From Caulobacter sp. (GTDB lineage: Bacteria > Pseudomonadota > Alphaproteobacteria > Caulobacterales > Caulobacteraceae), in contig JACMOF010000364.1 in the NCBI GenBank assembly GCA_014378155.1, forward strand, positions 1-10,782: DNA of 10,782 nucleotides, written 5' to 3'. The notes under the pieces are model-generated. The model made no database searches. It saw nothing but the letters and a program-made list of their open reading frames with translations, and was not told where the DNA came from. How positions within the stretch are numbered: position 1 is the first letter of the stretch; every line of letters starts with the position of its first letter. Position numbers and translations under genes: made by a program. Below, piece after piece: positions 1-6,613 of this stretch.

Positions 1-40
1 CATAGGTCATCGAGGGGTCCCACTTGCTCGTATCCGTAGC

Positions 41-147
41 TAGAGCATTTCCCGACCTGACTGCGTCAGGCCGTGAGCTCTAATCTTTTGTTTTGAGGCA
101 TTTTTCTTCACGCGAACCGGAACCACTTCGCTCGAAAAATGCCCTAG
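41..147. repeat. Composite palindromic intergenic repeat
   Basis: Two neighbouring inverted repeats fill this gene-free stretch. The first has outer arms TAGAGC (41-46) and GCTCTA (77-82) enclosing a tight hairpin, CCTGAC (56-61) and GTCAGG (65-70) with a 3-base loop. The second has 10-base perfect arms, GGCATTTTTC (97-106) and GAAAAATGCC (134-143), around a 27-base centre containing CGCGAACCGG. I recognise this layout, with the GCGAACCGG core and flanking GCATTTT arms, as resembling a repeat scattered between genes in Caulobacter-like genomes; that is recall, not a search result. The right end reads through CTAG at 144-147, which supplies the stop codon of the leftward peroxidase gene. It could act as a transcript 3' end, but there is no proper U-tract. 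Bases 1-40 show nothing I can support. Confidence 0.7.
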
Positions 148-1733
148 GCCGCCCGCTGCACCTTGGCGTTCCGCGCCCAGTCCGGGCGCGTCATGCCGAC
201 AAAGGCCGGGCCAGGATCGGCGCCGTTGCGGACCAGCAGGTCGCGCATCGAGCCGGTCGCGGCGATGGCCTCCAGCCCCAGGTCGGTGAAAGCGGCGCGG
301 CGGTTGGCCTCGTCGCCCCAGATATGGGCCGACAGCAGCGGATTGGTCAGGGCCTGGGAGAAGGCGTCCACCGCCACCATGCGCAGGATCAGCGACGGCA
401 GCGGCGAGTTGTCGACCACATCCTCGGCGAACATGCCGACATAGAACTCCACGCTCTCGACGCCGGCGGGATAGGTCTGCTCCAGCCGCTCGACGATGTT
501 GGTCTTCGTGGTGATGTCGGCGAAGGTCTTGACCGGGGCCATGCCCATGGTCCGGCGATAGGCGTTGTAGGGCGCGATCTGGTTGACACGGGCCTGGTCG
601 ATGGCGTGGGCCTCGACGTCCTGCAGGAAGTCGGCGGTGTTGCCCATGCCCAGCCGGGCGGCGGGCTGGGCGCTCATCCAGGCGAAGGCCTGGGCCAGGC
701 CCACCGAGGTGAACAGCGGATTGGCGAAGCGCAGGCTTCCGGTCGAGGTCTCGACCCCGTTCCAGTTCAGCCGGTCGGGCACCAGCGAGTGCCAGCGATA
801 GAGCAGGCTGAACTCGGCGGTGATCCAGTTGGGCTTGTTCCAGGGCTTGTCCCAGCAGCCGCTGGGATCGGCCAGCAGCCGGATCCGCGACGGCGAGATG
901 TGGTTGATGTACTCTTCGACCACCAGCTTGATGAACAGCACGATCATCACGTTGCGGGCGGTTTCGAACACCCGGTCGTCGTCCCAGTCGGCGTGGTTGG
1001 CGGCGATCAGCCCGGCCAGGCGATTGTGCTCGCGCAGCAGCAGGGTGTTGATCATCGACACCCCGACCGTCGCATTGGCCCGGTCGCCGCCCACCGCGAA
1101 CAGGGTCGGGCGCAACTGCGCCGGCGCCTTGTCGATGCCTAGGGGCGGGTCGAGCACCGCGAACTCGTCCAGCACCACGCCGTTCAGGTCATACAGCGCG
1201 GGCGGATATTCCTCGTCCTGGATGCGCTGTGACTTCAGCCGGCCCCGCTCGGCGGAATTGGGCGAGCGCAGGCGCAGGGCGTGGGTCTGGGCCTCGGTCC
1301 GGCCATACAGCGGGCACAGATCGATCTCGTGGTTGGAGGTGTTGCGCCGCCGATCGGTCAGGGCGTCGTCATTCGACACCTTGGTGCGGATGAAGCCGTC
1401 GGTCAGATATTGGGCGAAGGCCGGAAACAGCATGGTCGACTTGGGGCACAGCACCTGCTCGCCCGTCGGCCGGGCAAACAGGGCGGTGGAGCGTTCGAGC
1501 GGCGGGTGCGGGCCGAAATCCGTCGCGGGCAAATGCCGGGCGCTATAGGTGCGATCCGTAAGCCCGATCCAGCTGATATAGTCGGTGCGGGTGCTCCACG
1601 GATGGGGCCGGCTGCGGGTCTGCTTGACGATGCCGTCGATCAGCACCCCGTTGACCAGCCTGGCGAAGGCCGGCCAGCGGTTGGCGACCCAGGCCACGAT
1701 CGGCTCGATGACAGCGATGATCCAGCCCCACAT
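144..1733 (-). CDS. Cyclooxygenase-like animal-type haem peroxidase
   Basis: This is a 529-residue protein from the ATG at 1733, which follows a G-rich stretch (GGGGCGGAAAG). A GTG five codons upstream (1748) is possible but has no ribosome site. Residue numbers below count from that GTG. Landmarks match the prostaglandin-synthase branch of animal haem peroxidases in order: FPAFAQYLTDGF (108-119, COX FAFFAQHFTHQF), NHEIDLCPLYG (139-149), LLREHNRLAG (237-246), LLYRWHSLVPD (315-325, COX LYHWHPLMPD), QPAARLGMGN (361-370) and YNAYRRTMGM (394-403). His320 is the expected proximal haem ligand and Tyr317 aligns with the COX radical tyrosine Tyr385. Gln113 aligns with Gln203, but the distal His207 position is Asp117. 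There is no signal peptide or EGF domain; a hydrophobic N-terminus (7-21) might touch membrane. Such enzymes oxygenate fatty acids or reduce peroxides; the substrate here is unknown. A TATGAT -10 candidate lies at 1764-1769 with no good -35. The stop lies in a repeat. Confidence 0.9.
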   Translation of the reverse strand: MWGWIIAVIEPIVAWVANRWPAFARLVNGVLIDGIVKQTRSRPHPWSTRTDYISWIGLTDRTYSARHLPATDFGPHPPLERSTALFARPTGEQVLCPKSTMLFPAFAQYLTDGFIRTKVSNDDALTDRRRNTSNHEIDLCPLYGRTEAQTHALRLRSPNSAERGRLKSQRIQDEEYPPALYDLNGVVLDEFAVLDPPLGIDKAPAQLRPTLFAVGGDRANATVGVSMINTLLLREHNRLAGLIAANHADWDDDRVFETARNVMIVLFIKLVVEEYINHISPSRIRLLADPSGCWDKPWNKPNWITAEFSLLYRWHSLVPDRLNWNGVETSTGSLRFANPLFTSVGLAQAFAWMSAQPAARLGMGNTADFLQDVEAHAIDQARVNQIAPYNAYRRTMGMAPVKTFADITTKTNIVERLEQTYPAGVESVEFYVGMFAEDVVDNSPLPSLILRMVAVDAFSQALTNPLLSAHIWGDEANRRAAFTDLGLEAIAATGSMRDLLVRNGADPGPAFVGMTRPDWARNAKVQRAA

Positions 1734-1780
1734 ATCTTTCCGCCCCACCCAAGTTGTGGCCGAATCATACCACAGCCTGG

Positions 1781-1792
1781 GCGCGATCGCGC
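1781..1792. repeat. Short perfect palindrome between cupin and peroxidase genes
   Basis: GCGCGATCGCGC is a perfect 12-base palindrome in the gap between the cupin stop and the peroxidase start. It could be an operator or chance in GC-rich DNA. It lies just upstream of the TATGAT candidate -10 of the peroxidase gene, about where a -35 would sit, so a regulator site is conceivable but unsupported. Confidence 0.25.
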
Positions 1793-1807
1793 GCGGGGAG
1801 AACGCCG

Positions 1808-2272
1808 TTATGCGTCGGGATAGGGCGTCCCGTCCCGATGCCGGTAGATATCCTCGCCCGCCCGCGCCGCCAGGTCGATGTCGGGATAGTCGCAGCCGTC
1901 AGTCTCCGGCCAGCGCGCACCCATTTCCAGCAGGACGGCCACCGTGTTCGAGCGGTTCTGCAGATGGTGGCCGTTGGCCACGCCGGCCTTGAAGCCCGCG
2001 CAGTCGCCGGCCCGCAGGACGGTCTCGGCGCCATCCTCGACCAGCACGACCTCGCCCTCGACAACCCAGACGAATTCATCCTCGGCCGAGTGCCAATGGC
2101 GTTGGCTGGTCCACTGGCCGGGGGGCAGGCGCATCAGATTGACGCCGAACTGGGTCAAGCCGGCGGCGTCGCCCAGCGTCCAGCGTTGGCGGCCCTGGCA
2201 GGGAGCGTCATGCGGCGGCGGATAGGTCGTGCCGAAGCGGGTGGGCGCCGTGTCGATGTCGATCTTGGGCAT
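1808..2272 (-). CDS. Small single-domain cupin protein
   Basis: A 154-residue protein of the cupin_2 type. Cupin motif 1 is visible as G52, H59-x-H61, E65 and G73 ([17 protein letters not shown]), giving two His and one Glu for a metal. Motif 2 runs from G89 (GDCAGFKAG) to H102/H103 and N106; the usual Pro of the PxG step is Lys95. The C-terminal tail contains a [14 protein letters not shown] stretch. The ATG at 2272 was chosen because the cupin homology starts soon after it; an in-frame extension to 2494 would run across dapE on the other strand and is implausible. Upstream lies GGAC as a weak ribosome site. Single-domain cupins include enzymes and sugar- or metal-binding proteins, so no specific reaction can be given. 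It lies 74 bases upstream of the peroxidase gene on the same strand and may be cotranscribed with it. It is divergent from dapE. Confidence 0.85.
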   Translation of the reverse strand: MPKIDIDTAPTRFGTTYPPPHDAPCQGRQRWTLGDAAGLTQFGVNLMRLPPGQWTSQRHWHSAEDEFVWVVEGEVVLVEDGAETVLRAGDCAGFKAGVANGHHLQNRSNTVAVLLEMGARWPETDGCDYPDIDLAARAGEDIYRHRDGTPYPDA

Positions 2273-2336
2273 GGGTGTCCGTGGAAGAAGCTTGCTTGGT
2301 TTGCGTCGCGCCAGAGGGAAGCCTAAAGGCAGGATG

Positions 2337-3503
2337 ATGACCAGCCCCACGCCCGATCCTGTCAGCATCGACCTCGACCCGGTCGCCCTGGCGCAGGCCC
2401 TGATCCGTCGTCCCTCGGTGACCCCGGCCGACGAGGGCGCGATGGACGTTCTGCAACGGCAATTGGAGGCCCTGGGTTTCGCCTGCCGTCGCATGCGGTT
2501 CGGCGAGATCGAGAACCTCTACGCCCGGCGCGGGACGGCGCGGCCCAACCTGTGCTTCGCCGGCCATACCGACGTGGTGCCGGTCGGCGACGACGCGGCC
2601 TGGACGCTGGGTCCCTTCGAGGCGCAGATCAAGGACGGCGTGCTCTATGGCCGCGGCGCGGTCGACATGAAGAGCGCCATCGCCGCCTTCGTCGCCGCCG
2701 TGGCCAACATGCCCCGGCAGGCCGGTTCGCTCAGCTTCCTGATCACCGGCGACGAGGAGGGCGTCGCCGAGGACGGCACCGTCCGCGTCGTCCAGGCCCT
2801 GGCGGCCCAGGGCGAGGTCATCGACCACTGCATCGTCGGCGGGCCCACCAGCGCCAGCCTGCTGGGCGACATGGTCAAGATCGGGCGACGCGGCAGTATC
2901 AACGCCTGGATCGCTGTCGACGGCAAGCAGGGCCATGTGGCCTATCCACAGCGCGCCGCCAACCCCATCCCGGTGCTGGTCGATATCCTCAGCCGCCTGC
3001 AGAGCCGGGTGCTGGACGAGGGCTATACCGGCTTTCAGCCGTCGAACCTGGAGGTGACCACGGTCGATGTCGGCAACACCGCCACCAATGTCATCCCCGC
3101 CAGCGCCAAGGCCCGGATCAATATCCGCTTCAATCCCGCCCACCAGGGCAAGGACCTGCAGGCCTGGATCGAGGCCGAATGCCGCGAGGCAGCCGAAGGT
3201 TTCTCCGGCCGCGTCGAGGCCCTGTGCAAGATCAGCGGCGAGGCCTTCCTGACCGAGCCGGGCCCCTTCACCGACGTGATCGTCGCCGCCGTCGGCGAGG
3301 CCACGGGCCGGACGCCCGAACTGTCCACGACCGGCGGCACCAGCGACGCGCGGTTCATCCGGTCAATTTGCCCGGTCGTCGAGTTCGGCCTGGTCGGCGC
3401 CACCATGCACGCCGTCGACGAGCGCGTGCCGGTGCAAGAGATCCGCGACCTGGCCGCCGCCTACACCGCCCTGATCCGCCGCTATTTCGAGACTTTCGCC
3501 TGA
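2337..3503 (+). CDS. dapE: Succinyl-diaminopimelate desuccinylase
   Basis: DapE (M20 metallopeptidase family) hydrolyses N-succinyl-LL-diaminopimelate to succinate and LL-diaminopimelate for lysine and peptidoglycan. The 388-residue length fits the family. Visible metal and catalytic residues are H77 and D79 ([10 protein letters not shown]), D110 ([10 protein letters not shown]), the Glu pair E140-E141 (TGDEEG) and H358 (MHAVDE). The dimerisation/lid region, [19 protein letters not shown], starts at 247. The expected zinc-binding Glu of the CIVGEPTS motif (Glu163 in Haemophilus DapE) is Gly169 here (CIVGGPTS). The start is one of two adjacent ATGs (2334, 2337); 2337 lies 7 bases after AAAGG, so it is preferred. 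The next gene starts within its stop codon (TGATG). The other conserved blocks are intact, so I call it DapE with high confidence, although activity is open because of Gly169. Confidence 0.95.
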   Translation: MTSPTPDPVSIDLDPVALAQALIRRPSVTPADEGAMDVLQRQLEALGFACRRMRFGEIENLYARRGTARPNLCFAGHTDVVPVGDDAAWTLGPFEAQIKDGVLYGRGAVDMKSAIAAFVAAVANMPRQAGSLSFLITGDEEGVAEDGTVRVVQALAAQGEVIDHCIVGGPTSASLLGDMVKIGRRGSINAWIAVDGKQGHVAYPQRAANPIPVLVDILSRLQSRVLDEGYTGFQPSNLEVTTVDVGNTATNVIPASAKARINIRFNPAHQGKDLQAWIEAECREAAEGFSGRVEALCKISGEAFLTEPGPFTDVIVAAVGEATGRTPELSTTGGTSDARFIRSICPVVEFGLVGATMHAVDERVPVQEIRDLAAAYTALIRRYFETFA

Positions 3504-3943
3504 TGCTCAAGGCCGCCGCCTCCAGCTGGCCGTTCTGGGCCCTGGCGTCGGCGGTGTTCGCGGCCCTGACCGCGATCCTGGCCAAGGTCGGGATCGACGG
3601 CGTCGGCTCCAACCTGGCGACCTTCATCCGCACCGTGGTGATCCTCGGTTTCGCGGGCCTGATCCTGACCGTGGCCGGCGAGTGGCGCGCGCCGGGCTCG
3701 ATCAGTCCGCGCTCCTGGCTGTTCCTGGTGCTGTCGGGCCTGGCCACCGGCGCCTCGTGGCTGTGCTATTTCCGCGCCCTGAAGATCGGGGAAGCGGCCA
3801 AGGTGGCGCCGGTCGACAAGCTGTCGGTAGTGTTCGTGGCGATCCTCGCGGCCGTGTTCCTGGGCGAGAAGCTGTCACTGGTCAACTGGTTGGGCGTGGC
3901 GCTGATCGCCTGCGGCGCCGTGCTGGTCGCGGTGCGGATCTAG
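3503..3943 (+). CDS. Single-domain EamA/DMT-type membrane protein
   Basis: A 146-residue, very hydrophobic protein with about five membrane segments (roughly 9-28, 37-58, 71-90, 102-118 and 123-144). It ends with the typical EamA pattern: a conserved KLSVVFVAILAAVFLGEKL helix, then a final helix LGVALIACGAVLVAV. Full EamA transporters have two such repeats and ten helices; this has one, like the short five-helix members, which would be expected to dimerise. Its ATG overlaps the dapE stop by one base, indicating translational coupling, and glsA starts two bases after its TAG. The context suggests a role linked to amino acids, but the substrate and direction of transport cannot be read from the sequence. 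Confidence 0.85.
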   Translation: MLKAAASSWPFWALASAVFAALTAILAKVGIDGVGSNLATFIRTVVILGFAGLILTVAGEWRAPGSISPRSWLFLVLSGLATGASWLCYFRALKIGEAAKVAPVDKLSVVFVAILAAVFLGEKLSLVNWLGVALIACGAVLVAVRI

Positions 3944-3945
3944 CC

Positions 3946-4866
3946 ATGGACGACTTCTCGATCGCCGATGTCTTGGCCGAGGTGGCCGTGCTGGTGAAGC
4001 CGCACTTCGGCAAGGGCCAGCCCGCCGACTACATTCCGCAACTGGCCTGCGTGCCGCCCAGCAGGTTCGGCATGGCCGTGCGCACCGTGGCCGGCCAGGA
4101 GGCGGTGATCGGCGACGCCGACGAGGGCTTCTCGGTCCAGAGCATCACCAAGGTGTTCTCGCTAGGGCTCGCCTTGAACCGCTTCGGCGACGAGGTCTGG
4201 ACGCGGGTCGGCAAGGAGCCGTCGGGCACGCCGTTCAATCACCTCTCGCAGCTCGAATCCGAGGAGGGCGTGCCGCGCAATCCCTTCATCAACGCCGGCG
4301 CCATGGCGATCACCGACCTGCTGATGGATGTGTTCAAGGACCCGGCGGCCCTGGTGCGCGGCTTCGCGGGCTTTCTGGCTGGCGAGACGGTCGAGATCGA
4401 CAAGACCGTCGCCGCCTCGGAGCTGGCCACCGCCCACCAGAACCGCGCCATCGCCCATCTGATGCGCGGCAAGGGCACGATCAGCCACGACCCGGAAGCC
4501 GTAGTCGCCGCCTATACCCGCCAGTGCGCCCTGACCATGAGCTGCCGCCAGCTGGCCCGCGCCATGCTGCCCCTGGCGGCTGGCGGCTTCTCGCCCCTGG
4601 CCCAGGAGACGATCTTCCCCGAGCGCCTGACCCGGCGGCTGAACGCCCTGCTGCTGACCTGCGGCATCTATGACAGCGTCGGCAGCTTCGCCTATCGCGT
4701 CGGTTTGCCGGCCAAGAGCGGGGTCGGCGGCGGCATCGTCGCCGTGGTCCCCGGCAAGGCCACCATCGCGGTGTGGTCGCCGGAACTGGACCGCTTTGGC
4801 ACCTCGGTGGTCGGCACGGTGGCCTTGGAGCGGTTCACCCAGCTGACCAATTGTTCGGTGCTTTAG
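3946..4866 (+). CDS. glsA: Glutaminase
   Basis: A 306-residue glutaminase of the serine beta-lactamase-like fold, which converts glutamine to glutamate and ammonia in the cytoplasm. The length matches the bacterial family. Visible active-site elements are the SxxK motif S66-I-T-K69, N116 (INAGAM), E159, N166 (HQNRA), Y190, Y242 (GIYDS) and the glycine-rich KSGVGGG loop at 257-263. The ATG lies two bases after the preceding stop and lacks a strong ribosome site, so translation probably depends on the upstream gene. It is the third member of the tight dapE-EamA-glsA run. Bacterial glutaminases supply glutamate or ammonia and in some species help in acid tolerance; nothing here distinguishes these roles. 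Confidence 0.95.
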   Translation: MDDFSIADVLAEVAVLVKPHFGKGQPADYIPQLACVPPSRFGMAVRTVAGQEAVIGDADEGFSVQSITKVFSLGLALNRFGDEVWTRVGKEPSGTPFNHLSQLESEEGVPRNPFINAGAMAITDLLMDVFKDPAALVRGFAGFLAGETVEIDKTVAASELATAHQNRAIAHLMRGKGTISHDPEAVVAAYTRQCALTMSCRQLARAMLPLAAGGFSPLAQETIFPERLTRRLNALLLTCGIYDSVGSFAYRVGLPAKSGVGGGIVAVVPGKATIAVWSPELDRFGTSVVGTVALERFTQLTNCSVL

Positions 4867-4899
4867 CTTCCAAACTCTCGCAAGTGCTTGCTTCTAAAT

Positions 4900-5026
4900 C
4901 CGCTCATCCCGGCGAATGCCGGGACCCAGATCCCATAGCGGTGTGGTGGATCGGAGGGGCTCAGAGCCCGTGGCGTCAGCCCCAAAGCCATTCCATCCGG
5001 GTCCCAGCATTCGCCGGGATAAGCGG
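4900..5026. repeat. MITE-like element with 32-base terminal inverted repeats
   Basis: The left arm 4900-4931 and right arm 4995-5026 are inverted copies matching at 29 of 32 positions by eye. Each arm itself contains a hairpin (left: CCCGGC-GAAT-GCCGGG, 4908-4923). The centre holds a third, GGGCTC-A-GAGCCC (4957-4969). The right end is followed by GAGAAAAAG. The element occupies about half of the 260-base gap between glsA and the DUF3597 gene. I see no ORF in it and no clear target-site duplication. A shortened relative lies at 8644-8676. It might end the glsA transcript, but an A-run rather than a T-run follows on the plus strand. Confidence 0.8.
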
Positions 5027-5126
5027 AGAAAAAGGGCGATGCCGCACCGGCAGGAAACGCGCTTGGACCCAATCACAGCCTTAGCGCGTTGACCCGGCTC
5101 ATCTTCCAATCAGGAGCACGGCGACC

Positions 5127-5513
5127 ATGGGCATCTTCAGCAACATCATGGACAAGATCTTCCATCACAAGCCCAAGGTGGCGCCCGCGCCGACCACCCC
5201 GACGCCCGCGCCGCAAGCCGCGCCGACCGCCGCCGCGCCCGCCCCGGCCCCGCAGGTCATCGACGTCACCGCCTCGCTCGACGACATGGCCGCCAATGCC
5301 GGCCAGAAGCTGGACTGGCGCCATTCGATCGTCGACCTGATGAAGCTGGTCGGCATGGAGAGTAGCCTGTCGGAGCGCAAGGAACTGGCCGACGAGCTGG
5401 GCTATAGCGGCGACAAGAACGACAGCGCGGCCATGAACATCTGGCTGCACAAGCAGGTGATCAAGAAGCTCTCGGAAAACGGCGGCAAGGTGCCGGCCGA
5501 GTTGATGGACTAA
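5127..5513 (+). CDS. DUF3597-domain protein
   Basis: A 128-residue protein I recognise as DUF3597: a short amphipathic N-terminus (MGIFSNIMDKIF), a low-complexity Pro/Ala linker (about 17-43), and a compact C-terminal domain at 44-128. That domain contains LDWRHSIVDLMKLVGMESS, LSERKELADELGYSGD and the near-invariant NDSAAMNIWLHKQV. The function is unknown. The domain resembles small peptidoglycan- or membrane-associated helical domains in composition only, and I would not assign a role. AGGAG (5112-5116) is about 10 bases before the ATG, a good ribosome site. The gene stands alone between a MITE-like repeat and a GC-rich hairpin, so it is probably monocistronic. Confidence 0.9.
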   Translation: MGIFSNIMDKIFHHKPKVAPAPTTPTPAPQAAPTAAAPAPAPQVIDVTASLDDMAANAGQKLDWRHSIVDLMKLVGMESSLSERKELADELGYSGDKNDSAAMNIWLHKQVIKKLSENGGKVPAELMD

Positions 5514-5550
5514 ACGAGCACGCAAGACTCCCTCCAGCCTTCCGCGCCAT

Positions 5551-5590
5551 CTCCCCCTCTGGGGAGCCGTCGCGAGCGCCCGAGGGGGTC
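5551..5590. repeat. GC-rich hairpin repeat between convergent genes
   Basis: CTCCCC-CTCT-GGGGAG (5551-5566) forms a hairpin, and CCCCCTC (5553-5559) can instead pair with GAGGGGG (5582-5588). The element lies between the convergent DUF3597 and truA genes and may serve as a shared transcript end. Its arms and layout resemble a degenerate copy of the repeats at 10012-10150. Confidence 0.55.
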
Positions 5591-5591
5591 T

Positions 5592-6338
5592 TCACTCCCC
5601 TTCGTACCCCACCCCCGTCAGATACAGTCCATCGGCCGGCGCGACCGGCCCACAGGCCGTGCGATTCTTGGCATCCAGCGCCTCGCGCACGTCCTGAGCG
5701 CTCCACCGCCCGACCCCGACCTCGGCCAGGGTCCCGGTCACCGACCGCACCTGGCGATGCAGGAACGACCGCGCCTCGAACACCAGATGCACCTCGTCGC
5801 CGACGCGCGACACCCGCGCCACGTCCAGCGTCTTCAGCGGCGACTTGGCCTGGCAGGCCATGTCGCGAAACGTGGTGAAGTCGTGCAGGCCCACCAAATG
5901 CTGGGCCGCCGCCTGCATGGCCTCGGCGTCGATCGGTTTCTTGACGTGCCAGACCTTGCCCGCCTCCAAGGCCGGCGGGGCGGGGCGGTTGAGAATGCGG
6001 TAGAGGTAGCGACGCTCGACCGCCGAGAAGCGGGCGTGCCAGTCGCCCGTCACCACCACCGCGTCGAGCACGCTGACCGCCTCGCGCGCCAGGTGGGCGT
6101 TGAGGGCGTTCATCACCGTCTGAGCGGGCCAGTCGCGCTCTAGATCCAGATGCACCACCTGGGCCGTGGCGTGGACGCCGGTGTCGGTACGGCCGGCCGC
6201 AGCGATGCGGATCTCCTGGCCGCAGAACGCCTTCACCGCCGTCTCGATCGCCCCCTGCACCGACGGCAGCGCGGCCTGGGCCTGGAAGCCGTTATAGGGC
6301 CGGCCGTCATATTCGATCGTCAGGCGGTAGCGGGGCAT
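5592..6338 (-). CDS. truA: tRNA pseudouridine synthase A
   Basis: TruA converts uridines 38-40 in the anticodon arm of many tRNAs to pseudouridine. The 248-residue length is typical. The signature [12 protein letters not shown] (47-58) carries the catalytic Asp52. Other family blocks are the N-terminal [17 protein letters not shown] and the C-terminal [21 protein letters not shown]. The commonly seen W-Q after YxG is FQ here. In many alphaproteobacteria truA follows fmt directly; here a 271-base gap holding an opposite-strand small gene lies between them, so truA probably needs its own promoter. No convincing promoter is seen in the 32 bases before its start, so the promoter may lie inside the small gene. 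Confidence 0.96.
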   Translation of the reverse strand: MPRYRLTIEYDGRPYNGFQAQAALPSVQGAIETAVKAFCGQEIRIAAAGRTDTGVHATAQVVHLDLERDWPAQTVMNALNAHLAREAVSVLDAVVVTGDWHARFSAVERRYLYRILNRPAPPALEAGKVWHVKKPIDAEAMQAAAQHLVGLHDFTTFRDMACQAKSPLKTLDVARVSRVGDEVHLVFEARSFLHRQVRSVTGTLAEVGVGRWSAQDVREALDAKNRTACGPVAPADGLYLTGVGYEGE

Positions 6339-6370
6339 CTAGTCTGGCTTGACCTAAAACGAGGAAACCA

Positions 6371-6613
6371 ATGGCGCTTATCACAAGCTTCCAACGAAAG
6401 CCGCAAGCTAGCGGCCAACTCCAACGAACCGACGTCGTGGGCCACTACAAGGTGTTCTCCCATGATGGACAAAAGCGGGTCCTTCAAATCGACACGCTCG
6501 GGTCTCAACAGCGGGAAATCCCTGGCAAGGTGAGCCAGACAATTCAACTGTCGGAGGACAGCGCCAGAGAACTTTGGCTGATCCTCGGCAAGGAGTTTGC
6601 CTTCAAAACCTAG
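6371..6613 (+). CDS. Small hypothetical protein, lower GC than neighbours
   Basis: An 80-residue soluble protein with no signal peptide or membrane segment, which I do not assign to a named family. The pattern MALITSF.RKP at the start and [13 protein letters not shown] near residues 48-60 looks like a conserved short beta-rich domain: strands around [16 protein letters not shown] and KVSQTIQLS, then a C-terminal helix [10 protein letters not shown]. It is likely real: GAGGAAA (6361-6367) sits just before the ATG, and composition is coding-like. GC counts to 133 of 243 bases (55%), well below its flanks. It lies between fmt and truA on the opposite strand. Its TAG shares the tetranucleotide CTAG (6610-6613) with the fmt stop. 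Low GC and placement suggest later insertion. Confidence 0.75.
   Translation: MALITSFQRKPQASGQLQRTDVVGHYKVFSHDGQKRVLQIDTLGSQQREIPGKVSQTIQLSEDSARELWLILGKEFAFKT

Noticed and set aside
93..1142. Long plus-strand open frame opposite the peroxidase gene
   Set aside because: It is rich in Gly, Arg, His and Gln with no family pattern and is antisense to a clearly recognised gene; typical GC-rich shadow frame.
820..1823. Overlapping plus-strand frames opposite the peroxidase 5' half
   Set aside because: Low-complexity Arg/Ser-rich translations with no ribosome site; shadows of the real gene.
2273..2494. N-terminal extension of the cupin frame
   Set aside because: It would overlap the start of dapE on the other strand, and the extension has no cupin similarity; the ATG at 2272 fits the domain.
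2208..3143. 311-codon minus-strand frame opposite dapE
   Set aside because: Antisense to dapE, whose motifs are unmistakable; the translation is an Asp/Gly/His-rich shadow.
2552..3502. Plus-strand frame overlapping dapE and continuous with the EamA gene
   Set aside because: The part before 3503 is Arg-rich noise in the wrong frame of dapE; only the part from the ATG at 3503 is a protein with membrane helices.
3682..3945. Upstream extension of glsA to 3682
   Set aside because: It lies inside the EamA gene in another frame; the glutaminase family begins at the ATG at 3946.
5053..5090. Possible EcfG promoter before the DUF3597 gene
   Set aside because: GGAAAC is not GGAAC, and the distance to CGTT is about 28 bases, far from 16-17.
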